A stretch of DNA of 64,000 bases from JBBRYW01 sp038237235 (GCA_038237235.1 JBBRYW010000001.1:27592-91591), one strand, 5' to 3'; positions 25,239 to 37,142 are shown, counted from the first letter of the stretch. Program-made: numbers and translations. Notes: generated by a model not told the origin, from the sequence alone.

Positions 25239-26452
25239 GCGGGAAGTGCGGTGCGGTGGAGCGCGGCGAGCAGCTCCGTCTCCAGGGCGGCGAGCCGGAT
25301 GAAGCCGGCCGCGGCCTCGTGGGGAAACGTCTCGCCTGTCCCATACGACGCGAGCGTCTCCGCATAGAGCGCGGCCTCTGAGCGGCGACCCGTCACGACC
25401 GGCGCACCAGGCTGCAGCGAGACGCGCACGTCGCCCGTCACTCGCTCCTGTGTCGCCCCGAAGAACGCGTCGTAGGCGAGGCGGAGCGGGTGGAACCAGT
25501 GACCGTCATAGACGAGCTTCGCCCAGCGCGGCTCGAGCTCTCGCTTGGCCTCGAGCTCGCCCTTCGTCAGCACCAGCTCCTCGAGTGCCTGGTGCGCCGC
25601 GATCAGGGTGATTGCGGCGGGCGCCTCGTAGAGCTCGCGGCTCTTGATCCCGACCGCACGATTCTCGATCATGTCGATGCGGCCGATCCCGTACGGGCCT
25701 GCCTGGGCGTTCAGGCGCGAGACGAGCTCGTGCAGCGGCAGCGCCTCGTCGTCCAGCGCCACCGGCAGGCCGGCCTCGAAGGCGATGACGACGTCGACCG
25801 GAGCGGGTGCGGAGGCCGGATGCCGCGTGAGCAGGAACGCATCCTCGGGCGGCGCCTCCCAGGGATCCTCCAGCACGCCGGCCTCGATTGCACGGCCGAA
25901 GAGGTTGTCGTCGATCGAGTAGGGCGTCTCCGGCCTGGCCTCGACGGGGATCCCGCGCTCGCCTGCGTAGGCCATCTCCTCGTCCCGGCTCCAGATCCGG
26001 TCCCGGAGCGGCGCGATCACGTTCGCCTCGGGGTAGTTCGCCTTGAAGGCGAGCTCGAAGCGGAGCTGGTCGTTGCCCTTGCCCGTGCAGCCGTGGACGA
26101 CGGCATCCGCACCGACCTCGCGGGCCACCTCCGCTATCGCCTCAGCGATGACGGGCCGCGAGAGCGCCGAGATGAGGGGATATTTGCCCTCGTAGAGCGC
26201 GTTCGCGGCGAGCGCCTTCGCGACCGGGTCGGCGGCGAACGCCTCCTTGCGGTCGACGAGGAGCACGTCGTCGGCACCGGCGAGCCGGCCGCGCATCTTC
26301 GCCGGCTCGAAGTCGGCGTCCTGGCCGACGTCGACGAGGACGGCGACGACCTCCTCGAACCCGTAGTCCTCCTTCAGCCATGCGATCGCGCAACTCGTGT
26401 CGAGGCCGCCCGAGTAGGCGAGAACGGCAGTCCGTGTCATAGCGTGATTCAT
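25235..26452 (-). CDS. argG: Argininosuccinate synthase
   Basis: Joins citrulline and aspartate with ATP. 405 residues with PP-loop YSGGLDTSCAI, GCTGKGNDQLRFE, and IGRIDMIENRAVGIKSRE. ATG 26452 (MNHAMTRTAV) is chosen over 26440 because AAGGAG lies 8 nt upstream and it overlaps the argR stop as ATGA. Confidence 0.96.
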   Translation of the reverse strand: MNHAMTRTAVLAYSGGLDTSCAIAWLKEDYGFEEVVAVLVDVGQDADFEPAKMRGRLAGADDVLLVDRKEAFAADPVAKALAANALYEGKYPLISALSRPVIAEAIAEVAREVGADAVVHGCTGKGNDQLRFELAFKANYPEANVIAPLRDRIWSRDEEMAYAGERGIPVEARPETPYSIDDNLFGRAIEAGVLEDPWEAPPEDAFLLTRHPASAPAPVDVVIAFEAGLPVALDDEALPLHELVSRLNAQAGPYGIGRIDMIENRAVGIKSRELYEAPAAITLIAAHQALEELVLTKGELEAKRELEPRWAKLVYDGHWFHPLRLAYDAFFGATQERVTGDVRVSLQPGAPVVTGRRSEAALYAETLASYGTGETFPHEAAAGFIRLAALETELLAALHRTALPA

Positions 26453-26913
26453 GCGTGGTCTCCTTCGAGGTGGTGTCTGAGCTGGTCTGCAAGGACCGAG
26501 CCGGGAATGCCGTCGCGTGCTGCGACGAAGATCGTGTCGTCGCCGGCGATCGTTCCGGCGACGTCCGCGAGCCTGGCGGCGTCGATCGCGCGTGCCAGAG
26601 CGTTCGCGTACCCGGGCGGCGTCTGAAGCACCAGGAGGTTGCCCGTCGGCACGAGCGCGAGCGCCCAACGACGCAGGGCCGAGGCGAGGTCCGCGAGCCT
26701 CGACAGGTCGCCCGCTCCGGGAAGCGCGTAGATCAGGTGGCCTGCCTCGTCGCGCACCTTGACGAGTCCGAGCTGCGCGATGTCCCGCGAGATCGTGGTC
26801 TGCACAGCGTCCATGCCGCTGTCGCGAAGCGCGTCGGCGAGCTCGGCTTGCGTCGAGAGCTTCCGCTCGGAGACCAGGCGCAAGATCTCCCCGCGCCGCT
26901 CGAACTTCCTCAC
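26449..26913 (-). CDS. argR: Arginine repressor
   Basis: 154 residues. N-terminal winged helix (RRGEILRLVSERKLSTQAEL, VQTTISRDIAQLGLVKV) and C-terminal arginine-binding/hexamer domain (LLVLQTPPGYANALARAID, AGTIAGDDTIFVA). GTG start at 26913 overlaps the stop of the orphan ORF 26910-27128. Encoded inside the arg operon, so autoregulated if the operon promoter (argC side) is its target. Candidate boxes are at 31258-31286. Confidence 0.94.
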   Translation of the reverse strand: MRKFERRGEILRLVSERKLSTQAELADALRDSGMDAVQTTISRDIAQLGLVKVRDEAGHLIYALPGAGDLSRLADLASALRRWALALVPTGNLLVLQTPPGYANALARAIDAARLADVAGTIAGDDTIFVAARDGIPGSVLADQLRHHLEGDHA

Positions 26914-27128
26914 GTTCCTGGCCGCCTTTCGCTTCCGCCCGGCGGAGCCGCGGAAGCATCTTTCTTGCGGTCGCGGAAGGTGAACTTCCGCTCCCTTGGC
27001 GAAAGGCTGACGACGCTGGCGGCAGGATGCTGCGCAAGCGGCGCTTGTCCGTACTCGTTTGTACTGTCCTGCGCGCCGCTTGCTTGCCTCCTTGGCCAGC
27101 GACGCCCCAGAAACGTGAGGCTCCTCAC
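26910..27128 (-). CDS. Orphan 72-residue ORF between argD and argR
   Basis: The gap where many actinobacterial clusters carry argF holds instead a 72-codon frame whose GTG (27128) overlaps the argD stop and whose TGA overlaps the argR start, both as GTGA. The peptide starts VRSLTFLGRRWPRR and matches nothing I know. It has no sequence likeness to the 90-nt elements. It also contains a perfect 7-bp hairpin (GCGGAAG loop CTTCCGC, 26973-26991). It may be a coupling spacer or a decayed gene rather than a functional protein. Confidence 0.35.
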   Translation of the reverse strand: MRSLTFLGRRWPRRQASGAQDSTNEYGQAPLAQHPAASVVSLSPRERKFTFRDRKKDASAAPPGGSERRPGT

Positions 27129-28270
27129 GTCCCGAGCACCTCCTCGAGTACGTCGAGACCGCGGTCGAGATCGGCGCCCGCGATGGTCAGGGGCGGAGTC
27201 AGCCGAAGGACGTGCTCCCCCGCGCTGCCGACGAGCACTCCGCGCTCCCGGCAGCTCTCGATCACGTCTCCCGCTGGGCGATCGAGCTCGGCGCCCAGCA
27301 GAAGGCCGGCGCCGCGTACCTCGGCCACCGCGGCGAGGGGCTCGAGCCGCTCGCGAATCCTCGTTCCTGCCGCCTCAACCGCAGCGAGCAGCTCGTCGTC
27401 GATGGTGTCGCACACCGCGCAGGCCGCAGCGCACGAGACCGGGTTGCCGCCGAAGGTGGAGCCGTGGTCGCCGGGCGCGAAGCCGCCGCCGGCGGCCTCG
27501 GCGACGAGCAGGCAGCCGATCGGCAGCCCGTTCGCGAGGCCCTTGGCCAGCGTCACGGCATCGGGTCGCACTCCGGCGTGCTCCCAGGCGAAGAAGCGAC
27601 CGGTGCGTCCGACGCCCGTCTGGACCTCGTCGAAGAGGAGGAGCGCCCCGGTCTCGTCGGCCAGCGCGCGGGACGCCGCGACGAAGTCACGGCTGAGCGG
27701 TTGCACGCCCCCCTCGCCCTGGACCGGCTCGAGCAGGATGCAACCGGTCTCGGGACCGACGGCGTCGGTCAGCGAAGCGACATCGTTCCCGGCGACGAAG
27801 CGGACGCCGGGCACGAGCGGCGCGAACGCCTCCCGCTTGCCCGGCTGTCCCGTCACCGAGAGCGCTCCGAACGTGCGGCCGTGGAAGGATCCCTCGAGCG
27901 CCACGACCTCGCTCTTGCCCGCCGCCTTGCGGGCGTACTTCAGGCCTGCCTCGACCGCCTCGGCGCCCGAGTTGCAGAAGAACGCCTGCGCTCCGCCAAA
28001 GCGCTGCGAGAGCCGCTCGGCAAGTGCCTCCTGCGGTTGGGTGCGATACAGGTTCGAGACGTGCCAGAGCCGGTCGAGCTGCTCCCTCGCCGCGGCGAGC
28101 GGCGCCGGGTGCAGGTGGCCCAGCCCGACGACGGCGATGCCCGCCAGGAGGTCGACGTACTCTCGCCCCTCCGCGTCGACGACACGGGCTCCCTCTCCCG
28201 AGACGAGCAGAAGATCCTGCCGCGCGTAGGCCGGGAGGAGAACGGACTGCTCGGACGCGGAGACGGTCAT
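27125..28270 (-). CDS. argD: Acetylornithine aminotransferase
   Basis: A class III PLP aminotransferase of 381 residues converting N-acetylglutamate semialdehyde to N-acetylornithine. NSGAEAVEAGLK, EGSFHGRTFG, LLFDEVQTGVGRTG and the PLP-Lys motif LAKGLANGLP are visible. ATG 28270 overlaps the argB stop (ATGA). Confidence 0.95.
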   Translation of the reverse strand: MTVSASEQSVLLPAYARQDLLLVSGEGARVVDAEGREYVDLLAGIAVVGLGHLHPAPLAAAREQLDRLWHVSNLYRTQPQEALAERLSQRFGGAQAFFCNSGAEAVEAGLKYARKAAGKSEVVALEGSFHGRTFGALSVTGQPGKREAFAPLVPGVRFVAGNDVASLTDAVGPETGCILLEPVQGEGGVQPLSRDFVAASRALADETGALLLFDEVQTGVGRTGRFFAWEHAGVRPDAVTLAKGLANGLPIGCLLVAEAAGGGFAPGDHGSTFGGNPVSCAAACAVCDTIDDELLAAVEAAGTRIRERLEPLAAVAEVRGAGLLLGAELDRPAGDVIESCRERGVLVGSAGEHVLRLTPPLTIAGADLDRGLDVLEEVLGT

Positions 28271-28941
28271 GCGGTCACCGCCGTCGCGCCGATCTCCGAC
28301 ACGATCCCGCTGCGGGCGGCGGCGACCGCGGCCCGGAGCTTCGGCACGATTCCGCCCTCGAAGAGGCCGGCGTCGAGCAGCCGGCCGGCCTCGCCCGCGT
28401 CGATGCGGTCGACGACGGCGCCGTCGCGCAGCACGCCGGGGACGTCGCTCACGAAAAGGAGCCGATCCGCCTCGAGGCCGACCGCGAGCGCTGCCGCCGC
28501 CTCGTCGGCGTTGATGTTCAGCGGCCCGACCCCGAGTGGGGCGATGACCGGCAACCGACCGGCCGCGAGCGCGTCGACGATAGCGCGAGGCCTGCTCGGA
28601 AGCGGCTCGCCGACGAGGCCGAGCGCCGGGACCTGGACGGCGTGGAGGCCGATCTCGTCCCCGAAGAGGCCGAGGGCGTCCTGCCCGAGGGCGGCGCACA
28701 GTGCGCGGTTGACCGCGGCGAGCGACGCGCGGACCACGGTGAGGCCCGCGTCGGTGGTCACCCGCCGTCCGCCGACGAAGCGAACGGGGATCCCGAAACG
28801 CTCCATCTCCTCCGAGATCTGCGGCCCCGCTCCGTGCACGACGGTGACGGCGTTGCCTCCGGCAACGAGCTCGCCGATCAGGGAGTGCGCCGGCGACTCG
28901 GTGGCGACGCGCCCGCCGACCTTGACGATCACGCGGCTCAC
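28267..28941 (-). CDS. argB: Acetylglutamate kinase
   Basis: Phosphorylates N-acetylglutamate. 224 residues of the amino acid kinase fold with KVGGRV, VVHGAGPQISEEME and PLNINADEAAAALA. It is short (many ArgBs have about 290 residues) and lacks the extra N-terminal helix used for arginine inhibition in hexameric ArgBs, so feedback control may lie elsewhere. GTG 28941 overlaps the argJ stop (GTGA). Confidence 0.93.
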   Translation of the reverse strand: MSRVIVKVGGRVATESPAHSLIGELVAGGNAVTVVHGAGPQISEEMERFGIPVRFVGGRRVTTDAGLTVVRASLAAVNRALCAALGQDALGLFGDEIGLHAVQVPALGLVGEPLPSRPRAIVDALAAGRLPVIAPLGVGPLNINADEAAAALAVGLEADRLLFVSDVPGVLRDGAVVDRIDAGEAGRLLDAGLFEGGIVPKLRAAVAAARSGIVSEIGATAVTA

Positions 28942-30101
28942 GTCGTGTACTCCGCGTTGATCCGGACGTACTCGTACGACAGGTCACTCGTCAGGTACTC
29001 GGCCCGCCCGTCCGCAAGCGCGAGGTCGAGCGCGATCGTGCAGGCATCGCCGTCGAGCTCGGGCTGCACGTTCTGGGGCGTGCCCGCCGTCAGGACGCGC
29101 AGGTCATTGACCTTCAGGCTGACGCATGCGGGGTCGAGCTGCGCGTACCCGCCGTTGAACGGAGCCGAGCCGGCTGCAGCCAGGATCCTCCCCCAGTTCG
29201 GGTCGCGGCCGAAGAGGGCCGTCTTGACGAGCGGCGAGGTGGCGATGCGGCGTGCGATCGCCTTCGCCTCGAGGTCGCTGGCGGCTCCCGTGACACTGAC
29301 GTGGGCGCGATAGGTGGCGCCCTCGCCGTCGGCGACGATCTGGTGCGCCAGGTCAGCGCAGACCCTGCCGAAGGCGTCGACGAAGTGGGCCTCGGTCACG
29401 CTGGTGCGCTTCAGGCCGCTCGCACCGTTCGCAAGCAGGACGACTGCGTCGTTCGTCGAGCACTCCCCGTCCACCGAGATCGCGTTGAAGCTCCTCTCGA
29501 CAGCGGGGCGAAGCAGCTCGATCACCTCACCTGGCTCGAGCGGGTAGTCGGTCGTGACGACGGCCAGCATCGTGGCGAGGTTCGGGTGAATCATTCCCGA
29601 GCCCTTCGCCATCCCGCCCACCGAGAAGCCGGGTCCGGTGACCATTGACTGCTTCGTCTTCGTGTCGGTGGTCAGCATGGCGTCTGCAGCGTCGGCACCG
29701 CCGTCGGGCGCCAGAGCGGATGTCCCTTCCGCCAGGCCGGCAAGGACTCGGTCGAGCGGCAGCCGCTTGCCGATGACGCCGGTCGAAAGCACCAGTACCT
29801 GTTCTGGCTTGACCCCGAGCAGGTGGGCCGCCTCGGTCGCGGTCGCGCGCGCATCGAGCTCGCCGCGGACGCCGGTTGCCGCGTTCGCGTTGCCTGAGTT
29901 GACGACGACTGCCTGCGGCTCCGCAAGCGTCAGGTGCTCGCGCGACACGAGGACCGGAGCAGCCTGCACGCGGTTCACCGTGAACATGCCCGCCCCCGTC
30001 GCGGGCACGAGCGAGTGGACGAGAGCGAGGTCACGGCGGCTCTTGCGGATTCCGCAGGGGATACCACTCGCTACGAAACCACTGGCACTGGTCACGCTCA
30101 T
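28938..30101 (-). CDS. argJ: Glutamate N-acetyltransferase (ornithine acetyltransferase)
   Basis: 387 residues. The ArgJ self-cleavage region is KGSGMIHPNLATMLAVVTTD, with the Thr of ATML as the expected nucleophile. GRDPNWGRILAAAG and SVDGECSTND are further family motifs. It recycles the acetyl group from acetylornithine to glutamate. ATG 30101 overlaps the stop of a fused double MIRU-like element lying between argC and argJ. Confidence 0.95.
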   Translation of the reverse strand: MSVTSASGFVASGIPCGIRKSRRDLALVHSLVPATGAGMFTVNRVQAAPVLVSREHLTLAEPQAVVVNSGNANAATGVRGELDARATATEAAHLLGVKPEQVLVLSTGVIGKRLPLDRVLAGLAEGTSALAPDGGADAADAMLTTDTKTKQSMVTGPGFSVGGMAKGSGMIHPNLATMLAVVTTDYPLEPGEVIELLRPAVERSFNAISVDGECSTNDAVVLLANGASGLKRTSVTEAHFVDAFGRVCADLAHQIVADGEGATYRAHVSVTGAASDLEAKAIARRIATSPLVKTALFGRDPNWGRILAAAGSAPFNGGYAQLDPACVSLKVNDLRVLTAGTPQNVQPELDGDACTIALDLALADGRAEYLTSDLSYEYVRINAEYTT

Positions 30102-30274
30102 GGGCCAACCTCTCGAGGCTCATGCGGAAGGGGCGCCTGACGACCGCGGGCGTCACTCCGGCGATCCCCGACGCGTAGGCTGCTGATAGGGCCAACCTCT
30201 CGAGGCTCATGCGGAGCGGGCGACAGGTCGTTGCGGGCGTCACTCCGGAGATCCAGGACCCGTAGGGTGGTCAT
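30098..30274 (-). repeat. MIRU-like elements E2+E1, fused in frame
   Basis: Two copies in tandem between argC and argJ. The upstream copy starts ATG 30274 (ATGA with the argC stop), the downstream copy ends at 30098-30100 (ATGA with argJ). The joint between them is changed from ATGA to ATCA with one extra base before it, so the first copy no longer stops and reads straight into the second, giving one 58-codon ORF (MTTLRVLDLRSDA to PHEPREVGP, then ISSLRVGDRRSDA to PHEPREVGP). Confidence 0.92.
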
Positions 30275-31251
30275 ACGAGAACTCCGGCCAAGCGCAAACC
30301 TGCGGTCTCGTCGAGGCCGAGCGCGAGGTTCGCGTTCTGCACCGCCTGTCCGGCCGCTCCCTTGCCGAGGTTGTCGAGCGTACAGATGACGATCGCCTTG
30401 CCCGTGGCGCGGTCCTCGAAGAGGGCGATCTCTGCCTCGTCGCTTCCCTGGACACGTCCGAGCTCCGGCGTGAAGCCCTCGGGGAGCATCCGCACCACGC
30501 GGCTGCCGGAGTGGGCATCCTCGAGTCGCTCTCGCAGCGTGTCGTCGGTTGCCGTTGCGTAGCACGTCGCGAGCAGGCCGCGGCGGATCGGCAGCAGGTG
30601 CGGTACGAAGCAGACGGGAAAGCCGAGCGCCTGCTCGATCTCCGGGCCGTGCTGGTGCTGTCCGATCCGGTATGCGGAGAGGTTCTCGAGCACGAAGCCG
30701 GCGTGCGAGCTCTCCCTCAGCGAGCGCCCGGCGCCCGAGACCCCGGACTTGGCGTCGACGACAACGCTGCCGGGGTTGATCGCGCCCGCGAGCGGCGCAA
30801 GCGCAAGCAGGGCAGCGGTCGCGTAGCAGCCGGGATTGGCGAGCAGTGAGCCGCGGGGCGGAAAGAGCTCGGGGAGTGCGTAGCTCCAGCGGCCGAGCTC
30901 CTCCGCGCGCGGGTGCTCGAACCCGTACCAGTCGTCGTAGAGCGAGCCCTCCCGCAGCCTGTGCGCTCCGGAGAGATCGACGACCACCGTGTCCGGCGGC
31001 GGCTCGAGCGCTGCGGCGCGCTCGTGGTCGAGGCAGACGAAGACGACATCAGCGCCGCTCGCCAGCGCCTCGTCGTTCGTGACGAAAGGCGGGAGATTTC
31101 CGTTCAGCCGCACGTCGAGCGTCGCCGCCGGTCTGCCGGCAAGCGAGTCGGATCCAAGTGCGACCGGCATGAGGTTCGGGTGCAGCAGCAGCCGATCGAG
31201 CAGCTCCTGTCCCGAGTAGCCGGCGCAGCCGAGAATGGCAGCGGTAAGCAT
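30271..31251 (-). CDS. argC: N-acetyl-gamma-glutamyl-phosphate reductase
   Basis: 326 residues. NAD(P)-binding AILGCAGYSGQEL at the N-terminus, the active-site Cys in LLANPGCYATAA, and SGVSGAGR, all typical of ArgC. The ATG at 31251 is chosen because the Rossmann motif follows at once and a CATACT box ends 7 nt upstream (leaderless pattern). It heads the minus-strand arg operon and is divergent from carA. Confidence 0.95.
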   Translation of the reverse strand: MLTAAILGCAGYSGQELLDRLLLHPNLMPVALGSDSLAGRPAATLDVRLNGNLPPFVTNDEALASGADVVFVCLDHERAAALEPPPDTVVVDLSGAHRLREGSLYDDWYGFEHPRAEELGRWSYALPELFPPRGSLLANPGCYATAALLALAPLAGAINPGSVVVDAKSGVSGAGRSLRESSHAGFVLENLSAYRIGQHQHGPEIEQALGFPVCFVPHLLPIRRGLLATCYATATDDTLRERLEDAHSGSRVVRMLPEGFTPELGRVQGSDEAEIALFEDRATGKAIVICTLDNLGKGAAGQAVQNANLALGLDETAGLRLAGVLV

Positions 31252-31289
31252 TCGGCGTAGTATGCAGGCTAGATAGGTAATATGCAAAC
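31252..31289. promoter_or_regulatory. Divergent argC/carA control region
   Basis: A 38-bp AT-richer gap between divergent starts. Two direct repeats TA(G/A)TATGCA lie at 31258-31266 and 31278-31286, 20 nt (two turns) apart, plausible ArgR half-sites. For carA, TAATAT (31278-31283) ends 6 nt before GTG 31290. For argC, minus-strand CATACT (31259-31264) ends 7 nt before ATG 31251. Both transcripts look leaderless, so one bound repressor could cover both starts. Confidence 0.55.
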
Positions 31290-32299
31290 GTGACGAGAAG
31301 AGCAACCCTCGTGCTCGAGGACGGCACGGTGTTCGATGGCGTTGCCGTCGGCGCGCCTGGTGTCGCCGCGGGCGAGGCCTGCTTCACGACGGCGATGGCG
31401 GGCTATGAGGAGGCGGTCACCGACCCCAGCTACGTCGCGCAGGTGCTGTGCTTCAGCTATCCGCTGATCGGGAATTACGGCGTCGACCCGGCCCGCCTCG
31501 AGTCGGAGCGGGTGCAGGCCGAGGGCGTCGTCATGCGGCGGGCGCGCCCCAGCTGGGCTGCCTGGCTCGCCAGCGAGGGAGTCGTGGCGCTCGAGGAGGT
31601 TGACACGCGGGCGCTCGTCCGCAGGATTCGCGATCGAGGGGCGCTGCGCTGCGCGCTCGGCGAGGCGCCGGTCAGTGAGTTGCACGCGCGCGCGCTCGCG
31701 CAGCCGCCGATCGACGGCCGTCCGCTCGCGCGCGCCGTGGGGCCCGACGAGCCCTACCGCATCGGCTCGGGGCCGCGTGTCGCGCTGCTCGACCTCGGCT
31801 GCAAGCGCTCGATTCCGCGCCGGCTCGCCGCCTGTGGGCTCGAGGTCGTCGGTGTTCCCGGCTGGTGGACCGCCGATGCCCTGCTCGAGCTGGAGCCGCG
31901 AGCCGTGGTGGTCGGCAACGGCCCCGGAGACCCCTCTGTCCTCAAGGGCCAGATCGAGACGGTCGCCGACCTCCTCGGCCGCGTGCCGGTCTTCGGAATC
32001 TGCCTGGGGCACCAGCTTCTGGGCCTCGCCCTCGGGCTGGAGACCTTCAAGCTGCCCTTCGGCCATCGGGGCGCAAACCACCCCGTCCGTGAAGCGCGGT
32101 CCGGCCGCGTCCTCGTCACCGCTCAGAACCACGGCTACGCCGTTGCGCCCGGGGACAGCGCCTGGGTCACGCACGTCTCGCTCAACGACGGGACGGTCGA
32201 GGGCCTCGCGGGCGATGCGTTCCGCTCCGTGCAGTTTCATCCCGAGGCAGCGCCCGGCCCGCTCGACGCCCTGCCCTTCTTCGAGGAGATCGCCGCGAC

Positions 32300-35011
<2,712 letters not shown>

Positions 35012-35014
35012 GAC

Positions 35015-35773
35015 TCAGGCCGCTCTGGCACGAACGGCGAGGGAGCGGTCGAGAAGGCCCACTGCGTGCCCGGCTTGCATGGCGAGCGGCAGGTCCGGAA
35101 CTCGGGCGGCTGGGCCGGGGCGATCGCGAACGCGGACCGCCGCCTCGACCCGGAATCCCGTCAGCTCGAGCGCCTTCTCGAGGCCGCGCCGGTTGAAGAC
35201 GAACCACTCGAGGAAGCCTCGGCGCGCGCAGAGACGCGCGAGCGGCGCGGGGAGCAGCGAGAGCGGAGCGCTGATCGTGTCGACGACGACCACCCAGCCC
35301 CGGCAGACATCCCGGATTGCCTCGAGGGCGCGGAGCGGGTCGCGGAGCATTTGCAGGACGTAGCCGATGACGACGAGATCGAACTGCCCGAGGTCGGCCG
35401 CGTCGAGGTCGTAGACGCTCGAGTCCCGTAGCTCGGCCTGCGACCCGAGCGCCTCGGCCGCAAGCCGGAACGTCTCGCCGCGGCGGTCGCCCTGACGGTC
35501 GCCCCGCCCGTAGGGTGTGTCCTGCTGCGCGGGATCGGCGAGGTCGGTCGCAAGTACGTCTCCCGCGCCGCGCCGCTCGAGCTCGAAGGCCCAGAAGCCG
35601 TCCATCGTGCCGACGTCGAGGCACCGCAGCCTGGCGAGTGACCGTGGCCACGGCACCCGGGCTGCGGTCGGCCTCAGGTCCCAGGAGCCGGGTGTGACGA
35701 TCCCTCCCGGCAGCTCGATCGTGTGCCACCAGTCGAGGGCGGCCACGCGGCTCCGGATGTCGTTCTCGGTCAG
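35015..35773 (-). CDS. DUF1698/CmoB-like SAM methyltransferase, CTG start
   Basis: A 252-residue class I methyltransferase. ALDWWHTIELPGGIVTPG is the lead-in of DUF1698-type (CmoB-related) proteins, RCLDVGTMDGFWAFELE is motif I, LATDLADP post-I, and FDLVVIGYVLQMLRDP motif IV. Conservation begins at LTENDIRSRV. The only initiator there is CTG 35773, which overlaps the preceding gene's TGA as CTGA; the next choice, GTG in RVAALDW, would cut nine residues. Substrate unknown. Confidence 0.78.
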   Translation of the reverse strand: MTENDIRSRVAALDWWHTIELPGGIVTPGSWDLRPTAARVPWPRSLARLRCLDVGTMDGFWAFELERRGAGDVLATDLADPAQQDTPYGRGDRQGDRRGETFRLAAEALGSQAELRDSSVYDLDAADLGQFDLVVIGYVLQMLRDPLRALEAIRDVCRGWVVVVDTISAPLSLLPAPLARLCARRGFLEWFVFNRRGLEKALELTGFRVEAAVRVRDRPGPAARVPDLPLAMQAGHAVGLLDRSLAVRARAA

Positions 35774-36672
35774 ATCGCGCCGCTGAAGGTGTCGCACGCG
35801 GCCGGCTTGCCCGTGCGGTAGCCCGTCAGAAACCAGTGCTGGCGCTGCTTCGAGGAGCCGTGCGTCCAGGTCTCGGGATTCACCTGTCCTTGCGTCTCTG
35901 CCTGAATGCGGTCGTCCCCGACCGCAGCCGCCGCGTCGAGCCCATCGGCGATGTCGGCCCGCGTCACATCGACCAGATAGCCCGTCTCGACGGCGTGGCT
36001 CGCCCAGACGCCCGCGTAGCAGTCGGCCTGCAGCTCGGAGCGAACCGAGGCGCTCGACGCCCCGGAGCGGTCGCGCCCGATCTTGTCGAGCGTCCCGACG
36101 AGATCCTGGACGTGGTGGCCGTACTCGTGGGCGAGCACGTAGGCCTCGGCGAAGGGGCCGCCCCTTGCGCCGAACCTCGACCGCAGCTCGTCGAAGAAGC
36201 CAAGGTCGATGTAGACCTCCTTGTCGGCGGGGCAGTAGAACGGTCCCACGTCGGAGGTCGCTTGCCCGCAGCCCGTCTGAGCTGATCCCGTGAAGAATTT
36301 CGTCTTCGTGATCGTGTAGCGGCGTCCAGTCCGTGCGAACTCGCCTCTCCAGTAGCGCTGGATGCTGTTGATGTCGCCGACGATGCGGCAATCCTCGCGC
36401 CGGTTCGCATCCGCGCCAGTCCGGCAGTCCGAGATCACGCTTCCCGGGCGGCCGCCGCTCGCCGTCCGGTCGTCGAGGTTCCCGAGCGGGCCGCCCACCC
36501 CGCCGCCTCCGCCGCTCAGCGCGTTCAGGAGGACGACTGCAAGCAGGATCACCAACCCGACGCCGCCTCCACCGACGGCCAGCCCCCCGCCGGGCAGGCC
36601 GAGCATCGGTCCACGTCCACGAGCGTCGTCAACCTGCGACGTATCGAGGCCGACGTCTCGGCGAAACCGCAT
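35770..36672 (-). CDS. Neutral zinc metallopeptidase, YpfJ family
   Basis: A 300-residue protein with the zinc-binding helix AYVLAHEYGHHVQDL and a downstream Glu-rich QADCYAGVWA, typical of the YpfJ/zinc_peptidase family. One N-terminal membrane anchor (GLVILLAVVLLNALSG, about residues 40-56) follows a short cytoplasmic stretch RFRRDVGLDTSQVDDARG. ATG 36672 is taken as start. Its stop couples to the methyltransferase gene (CTGA). Confidence 0.9.
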   Translation of the reverse strand: MRFRRDVGLDTSQVDDARGRGPMLGLPGGGLAVGGGGVGLVILLAVVLLNALSGGGGGVGGPLGNLDDRTASGGRPGSVISDCRTGADANRREDCRIVGDINSIQRYWRGEFARTGRRYTITKTKFFTGSAQTGCGQATSDVGPFYCPADKEVYIDLGFFDELRSRFGARGGPFAEAYVLAHEYGHHVQDLVGTLDKIGRDRSGASSASVRSELQADCYAGVWASHAVETGYLVDVTRADIADGLDAAAAVGDDRIQAETQGQVNPETWTHGSSKQRQHWFLTGYRTGKPAACDTFSGAI

Positions 36673-36910
36673 GACCACGTTGTCGTCGAAAGGGGGGCTC
36701 CCCAAACGTTAGCCTCCGGTATGATGTGCCCCTCCTTCCTGTCGGTGCTGACGCGGATGATGGCAGACCGCAACTTCTGCGCGCCGTTACCGTCGTAGTA
36801 GGAAGGAATGATGGGCCGCCAGCGGTCGTTGTAGAGAAATACGACGGCGAGAGGCGGCGAGGGAGCGTCGACCTGGCGTCCGCTTTCGCACGACCGAAGG
36901 AGTCAGAACG
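36673..36910. other. Intergenic region before rpmE
   Basis: 238 bp between divergent genes. TATGAT at 36720-36725 could be a plus-strand -10 box for rpmE, giving a leader of about 180 nt. AAGGAG at 36895-36900 serves rpmE. No riboswitch or RNA gene recognised. Confidence 0.4.
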
Positions 36911-37123
36911 TTGCCAGCTGCTGTTCACCCAGAATTGACACTGAGCTTTGTGCGCTGCACGTCGTGCGGCGCACTCCATGCGCTGCGTGTGGCGCGACCC
37001 CTGACGACCGTCGACGTCTGCGCGAGCTGTCACCCTGCGTATACAGGTCGGGAGCGCCCGGTCGCGAGCGAGGGACGGATCGAGCGTTTCGAGCAGCGCC
37101 GGCAGCTCGCCGGGCGTCGCTGA
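36911..37123 (+). CDS. rpmE: Ribosomal protein bL31 (zinc form)
   Basis: 70 residues: HPELTLSFVRCTSCG, then DVCASCHPAYTGRERP and EGRIERFEQR, i.e. the bL31 pattern with two CxxC pairs binding zinc. Start TTG 36911 has AAGGAG about 10 nt upstream. It directly precedes the sigma factor gene (19 nt). Confidence 0.92.
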   Translation: MPAAVHPELTLSFVRCTSCGALHALRVARPLTTVDVCASCHPAYTGRERPVASEGRIERFEQRRQLAGRR

Positions 37124-37142
37124 GTTTGAGAAAGGAGACACC

